Positions 60,663-64,000 of a stretch of DNA of 64,000 nt are shown one piece after another (the stretch's first letter is position 1; each line of letters opens with the position of its first letter). The notes beneath the pieces are model-generated. The model made no database searches. It saw only the letters and a program-made list of their open reading frames with translations, and was not told the DNA's origin. The position numbers were made by a program, and so were the translations under genes. The DNA comes from JAYFNU01 sp034933305. GTDB lineage: Bacteria > Bacillota > Clostridia > Oscillospirales > Ruminococcaceae. The stretch is taken from NCBI GenBank assembly GCA_034933305.1, contig JAYFNU010000008.1, positions 1 through 64,000 of the forward strand, given 5' to 3'.

Positions 60663-62294
60663 TTAAAGGCGCAGCGCCGCGAGCCGCTGCGCTTCCGTCA
60701 GCTCCCGGCCGTCCCCGTCGACCGCCGCGCAGTGTCCGTCGATCATGCGCGTGGCGAGATTGCCCGTGAAGCGGTCGTTTTTGACGATGTGCGGGGCGTC
60801 GAGAATTCCCTTTTTGACGCAGTCGGCGATGACGCCCGGGTCGGCAAAGGGATCGGCGCTGACGTCCGCATAGCGCCGGCGGATAAAGTCGAGCGTGGTG
60901 CGCGCCTCGGCGAGCAGGTGTTCCCTGCGCGCGCGCACCGCGGGATCGGCCGTGAGGTCGGGCGCGCCGTCGAGCGCCGAGCGGATGACCCCGCGCACGA
61001 TGCGGCAGCTCTCGATGACGACCTCGGGCGTCGCGGCCGCCTCCGCCTCGCTGTAGCCGACGACGTGGATGATGTGCGGACGCACGGCGAGCTGCAGATA
61101 CGTCGACGCGGCGAGCTGCCCCTTTGCGACGTCGAGGTCGCCCGACAGGAACGGCAGCCCCGCGCGCGTCTCGCGGTAAATGCGGAAATCCGCGCCGGCG
61201 AGCGTCTCGGTCAGCTCGATCATCGCGAGCACCCGCGCGAGATCGCAGCCGAACGACAGCGACGCCGGGTTGTTGAACATGTACTGCGCGATATAATCCC
61301 GCACGCCGCAGGCCTTCGCGTTGTACGCCGCGAGATAGGACGCGACGACGGGAATGACGTCGTGGGCGTCGCGCAGCCCCCAGTGGTGCGGCTCGTTCAT
61401 CTCGACGGGGATGCCCCGCGCGGCGTGCCAGCGCATGAGCGCCTGCGCGTCCCGCACCGACGCGTCGATCGTGCGCGTGCCGCGCCCGTCGAGCTCGTTG
61501 TACCAGCAAAGCGGCACCGCGCACCAGGCGTTGCCGATGGTGTCGGTCAGCAGCTGCGCCATCTCGAGGACGTCGTCCGTGCCGCTGTAGCAGCGCAGCA
61601 GCGGATAATTCCCCGTCTGCGCCGCCGCCTTCAGGCGCACGAAGTCCTCCCGCGCGCGCAGCGGCACGCCGCCCGCGCCGTCAAAGGCGGGATCCATCTG
61701 CGCGGGCCTGAAGAAAAACTGCTGCGTGTTCTGATCCGGCCCAATGGAGATAACGTCCAGCACCTTCGCCTGCGCGATGCGCGCGACGCCCTCGACCGTG
61801 TCGTCGAGCGACGGCAGCCCGAAATGATGCCGCAGCACGGGATAGGGGTATTTCGCCCCGATGCGGCCTGTGATGGTCTGCGGCCAGCGCTGCTGCGGCT
61901 GCGCGCGGTCGAGCCCGCGCAGAAACGCGAGCGCGTCGTCGATATCGTCGTCGCCGTCCGAGACATAGGAAAACAGGCCGCAGGCGCGCGCGATCTCCGC
62001 GTTGGGCCGCGTGCCGCCGAAAAGGAACGTCGTCGTCCTGTCGAGCCCCTCGGCGCGCACGCGCGCGCAGAAATCGTCGAGCAGCCGGCGGCAGTTCCCG
62101 GGCGTCAGGCGGTAGCTCACGGCGGCGTAAAAGGGTTTCTCCGTCCGCAGCGCTTCAAGGAAACGCTCCGGCGGCACCGCCGGGCCGAGAAAGACGGTCT
62201 CGCAGCCCTCGCGCGCCGCGAGCTGGAGGAAATGCACCAGACCGCCGATATGCACGCAGTTGCCCAGCGCCGCGCCGATCATCTTTTTCTTCAT
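60663..62294 (-). CDS. Cobalamin-binding protein with a GlmE-like (methylaspartate mutase-type) C-terminal part
   Basis: The product is 543 aa from the ATG at 62294, which has the strong site GAGGTGAT. The N-terminal 110 residues form a Rossmann-type B12-binding fold: GAALGNCVHIGGLVHFLQLA and later FLFGGTRPN. The classical D-x-H-x-x-G motif reads C13-V-H15-I-G-G18, so the axial His is kept but Asp is replaced by Cys. Residues about 150-540 look like the TIM-barrel part of mutases (LDVISIGPDQNTQQFFFRPA, HIIHVVGYSEAEAA). The reaction is unknown and there are no other mutase subunits nearby. Fusion of both mutase parts in one protein is notable. Confidence 0.7.
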   Translation of the reverse strand: MKKKMIGAALGNCVHIGGLVHFLQLAAREGCETVFLGPAVPPERFLEALRTEKPFYAAVSYRLTPGNCRRLLDDFCARVRAEGLDRTTTFLFGGTRPNAEIARACGLFSYVSDGDDDIDDALAFLRGLDRAQPQQRWPQTITGRIGAKYPYPVLRHHFGLPSLDDTVEGVARIAQAKVLDVISIGPDQNTQQFFFRPAQMDPAFDGAGGVPLRAREDFVRLKAAAQTGNYPLLRCYSGTDDVLEMAQLLTDTIGNAWCAVPLCWYNELDGRGTRTIDASVRDAQALMRWHAARGIPVEMNEPHHWGLRDAHDVIPVVASYLAAYNAKACGVRDYIAQYMFNNPASLSFGCDLARVLAMIELTETLAGADFRIYRETRAGLPFLSGDLDVAKGQLAASTYLQLAVRPHIIHVVGYSEAEAAATPEVVIESCRIVRGVIRSALDGAPDLTADPAVRARREHLLAEARTTLDFIRRRYADVSADPFADPGVIADCVKKGILDAPHIVKNDRFTGNLATRMIDGHCAAVDGDGRELTEAQRLAALRL

Positions 62295-62506
62295 AACGAT
62301 CACCTCGCTCCCAGTGTACAGGAAACTTCGTGAAAAAATAAAGGAATCGCGCGAAAAAATCCGCCGCCGATTCTTGTGCAACTTCCACAACCGCCGCCGC
62401 GCGCAAAAAAACAAAAAACAGGAAGTGAGAATTCGAGAGCTTTAAAGAGAATAAGCGAGCATTCTGAAGATATGATTTTGTAATCCGAATTTTGGGCGAA
62501 AAGGTG

Positions 62507-62536
62507 TTGACACGGCCGCGGGGGGCGTTATATAAT
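62507..62536 (+). promoter_or_regulatory. Strong promoter of rplM-rpsI
   Basis: TTGACA (62507-62512) and TATAAT (62531-62536) are 18 bp apart. Both hexamers are perfect. Confidence 0.88.
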
Positions 62537-62543
62537 ACACTTC

Positions 62544-62616
62544 GGCGCCTCCCAAAGCGCCGTATATTTTCAAAAAGCGCCGGAAAATCCGGCGATTATC
62601 AACGGAGGAAACGCAA
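62544..62616 (+). promoter_or_regulatory. rplM 5' leader with hairpin, possible L13 autoregulatory site
   Basis: The 70-nt leader has a perfect 6-bp stem CGCCGG/CCGGCG with loop AAAAT (62578-62594), then GGAGGAAA and the start codon. In Firmicutes the L13 operon often has a structured leader bound by L13. I could not match the full known motif. Confidence 0.45.
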
Positions 62617-63045
62617 ATGTCCACGACAATGCAGAAGCCGGAAGCGGTCGAGCGCAAGTGGTACGTGATCGATGCGGCGGGCAAACCGCTGGGCCGCACC
62701 GCCGCCACCGCCGCGATACTGCTCCGCGGAAAGAACAAGACCACCTTCACGCCCAACGTCGACTGCGGCGATCACGTCATCATCGTCAACTGCGCCGACG
62801 CCGTGCTGACCGGCCGCAAGCTCACCCAGAAGATCTACCGCCACCATTCCGAATGGATCGGCAACATGCGCGAGGTCCAGTACAAGACCCTGATGGCCGA
62901 GCGCCCGGAATTCGCGATGACCCTCGCCGTCAAGGGCATGCTGCCCGACAGCGTCATCGGCCGCAAGGCGCTCACGCGTCTTCGCGTCTACCGCGGACCG
63001 GAGCACAAGAACGCCGCCCAGAAACCCGAAGAGTATAAAGGCTGA
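62617..63045 (+). CDS. rplM: 50S ribosomal protein L13
   Basis: The product is 142 aa, full length: KWYVIDAAGKPLGRTAATAA, HVIIVNCADAVLTGRKLTQK and GMLPDSVIGRKALTRLRVYR. It is followed by rpsI, the usual order. It is an early-assembling large-subunit protein. Confidence 0.98.
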   Translation: MSTTMQKPEAVERKWYVIDAAGKPLGRTAATAAILLRGKNKTTFTPNVDCGDHVIIVNCADAVLTGRKLTQKIYRHHSEWIGNMREVQYKTLMAERPEFAMTLAVKGMLPDSVIGRKALTRLRVYRGPEHKNAAQKPEEYKG

Positions 63046-63065
63046 AGAAAGGAGCGACACACACA

Positions 63066-63464
63066 ATGTACGAGACAAGACCCTTTTTCTACGGCACAGG
63101 CAGAAGAAAGTCCTCCGTCGCTCGCGTTCGCCTTTATAACGGCACGGGCGCCGTCACCATCAACAAGCGCGACATCGACGACTATTTCGGCCTCGAGACC
63201 CTTAAGCTGATCGTCCGCCAGCCGCTCGCCCTGACCAAGAACGACGGCAAGTTCGACATCGTCGTCAGCGTCAACGGCGGCGGCATCTCCGGACAGGCCG
63301 GCGCCATCCGCCACGGCATCGCCCGCGCGCTGCTGCAGTACGACGAGAACCTTCGCGGCGACCTCAAGAAGGCCGGGTTCCTCACCCGCGACCCGAGAAT
63401 GAAGGAGCGCAAGAAGTACGGCCTCAAGGCTGCCCGTCGCGCGCCGCAGTTCAGCAAGCGCTGA
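63066..63464 (+). CDS. rpsI: 30S ribosomal protein S9
   Basis: The product is 132 aa with the S9 start FYGTGRRKSSVARVRLYNGT and the conserved C-terminus KKYGLKAARRAPQFSKR, whose tail contacts the P-site tRNA. An AAAGGAG site lies upstream. It is co-transcribed with rplM. Confidence 0.98.
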   Translation: MYETRPFFYGTGRRKSSVARVRLYNGTGAVTINKRDIDDYFGLETLKLIVRQPLALTKNDGKFDIVVSVNGGGISGQAGAIRHGIARALLQYDENLRGDLKKAGFLTRDPRMKERKKYGLKAARRAPQFSKR

Positions 63465-63483
63465 TTACCAGTCAAAACCCGAA

Positions 63484-63517
63484 AAACCCCGAAGCCGTCT
63501 GGCTTTCGGGGTTTTTT
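63484..63517 (+). terminator. Terminator of rplM-rpsI
   Basis: AACCCCGAAGCC and GGCTTTCGGGGTT form a stem with one bulge around GTCT, followed by six T. It begins 20 bp after the rpsI stop codon. Confidence 0.9.
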
Positions 63518-63904
63518 CTTTTGACGGGGCCTGACATAAGTAGTTCCTGTCCGGTCCGTTTTTTATAGGCTGCGGCAGGCCCTTTTATCGCTTGCCGTTT
63601 TTATTCCCGGAATGCCGAACGCCGCGGGGCGGGTGTGCGCTTATTGCATAATTATTAGCGGATTTGTGAAAGTAAATCTTGTATTATTTATAACCGGATG
63701 ATATTCTAATAAGGAATCAGCTTGGCTGTGTACAGGTCGAAGAGGTCCTCCTGCCGTACACTTTTCCGCCGATGGATGCGGTATAGATGTTGCTTCCCTT
63801 TCAGCTCCAGGCCGGGAGTCGTCCCTTTCCGGCAGGCAGAAACGGAAGGCACTTTCGTCTTATCTTTCATAGTTTACGAATTACGCAAGAACGGGAGGCG
63901 CATC
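63518..63904. promoter_or_regulatory. Intergenic region with promoter and hairpin ahead of a TetR gene
   Basis: No gene is evident. A plausible promoter is TTGTAT (63679-63684) with TATTCT (63702-63707), spacer 17 bp. The leader of about 190 nt contains a hairpin with GTGTAC (63728-63733) and GTACAC (63756-63761). The region from 63600 is richer in A/T than the ribosomal genes. Confidence 0.45.
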
Positions 63905-64000
63905 GTGGCAAATGAAATGGTCCGCCAGATGAATATTCAGAATGCCCTTCAGCAGGCCATGGAGCTTTTTACTGAAAACGGCATTGAAAACACATCCATG
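63905..64000 (+). CDS. TetR-family regulator, N-terminal fragment (continues past the window)
   Basis: Thirty-two codons are visible from a GTG at 63905, 6 nt after GGGAGGCG. The sequence IQNALQQAMELFTENGIENT is the first helix pair of a TetR HTH domain (relatives have the pattern ALxLFxExGxxxTS). The rest of the gene lies outside. An ATG four codons downstream is an alternative start. Confidence 0.7.
   Translation, partial: MANEMVRQMNIQNALQQAMELFTENGIENTSM

Overview
This window is GC-rich chromosomal DNA from a Gram-positive anaerobe, most likely a high-GC member of the Clostridia (Oscillospirales or Christensenellales type). The evidence is the pth-mfd-foldase order, a PdaA-type muramic-lactam deacetylase, a YerB/DUF3048 lipoprotein, YitT, Fhs-based one-carbon metabolism, strong GGAGG ribosome sites and sigma-A-like TTGACA/TATAAT promoters. 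I cannot name the genus. I saw no tRNA, rRNA or CRISPR array.

Layout. 1-7 kb: the start of a very large secreted surface protein (InlB-type and MBG-type repeats), a small protein and a membrane-anchored M23 peptidase. 7-13.6 kb: a DUF3048 lipoprotein, pth, mfd and a PrsA/SurA-like lipoprotein. 13.6-17.7 kb: an MFS transporter, two tandem uridine phosphorylases behind a structured leader, and a sugar isomerase-like protein. 17.8-27.8 kb: a tightly coupled minus-strand operon with a sugar/glycerophosphate-type ABC importer, a metallo-beta-lactamase-fold hydrolase, an alkaline-phosphatase-superfamily phosphodiesterase, a 5'-nucleotidase-like protein, a HAD phosphatase and an RpiR regulator. It looks like an organophosphate uptake and breakdown unit. 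28-33.5 kb: a TetR-controlled redox operon with a clear palindromic operator, then a DMT transporter and a cysteine-peptidase-like protein. 33.7-34.6 kb: ywbE and upp. 34.7-37.2 kb: an AT-richer, decayed mobile-element remnant. 37.3-40.3 kb: a CorC/HlyC-type protein and a MATE pump.

40.3-45.9 kb: a folate/one-carbon operon, fhs, fchA-folD (fused), folC, folT-MTHFS (fused). The FolD half lacks the lysine and glutamine that serve the cyclohydrolase reaction, and the fused FchA-type domain could replace that activity. The FolT transporter half is joined to 5-formyl-THF cyclo-ligase, so uptake of reduced folate and its entry into the one-carbon pool may be one polypeptide.

46-52 kb: an AraC regulator, a LacI regulator, a ParB/Noc-like protein, rsmG and mnmG (an origin-type neighbourhood), then about 700 bp of repeats and hairpins. 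52.5-56.7 kb: a compact five-gene operon with FkbH-like, acyl carrier protein, MaoC-like, SDR and GNAT-like genes. It is probably an acyl-ACP pathway that builds and transfers a small hydroxyacyl group, and it is the best candidate here for an undescribed system. 56.8-62.3 kb: YitT, a nicotinamidase-like hydrolase, an M20 dipeptidase, PdaA and an unusual cobalamin-binding protein. 62.5-64 kb: rplM-rpsI and the start of a TetR gene.

All calls come from reading the sequence. No database search was run.
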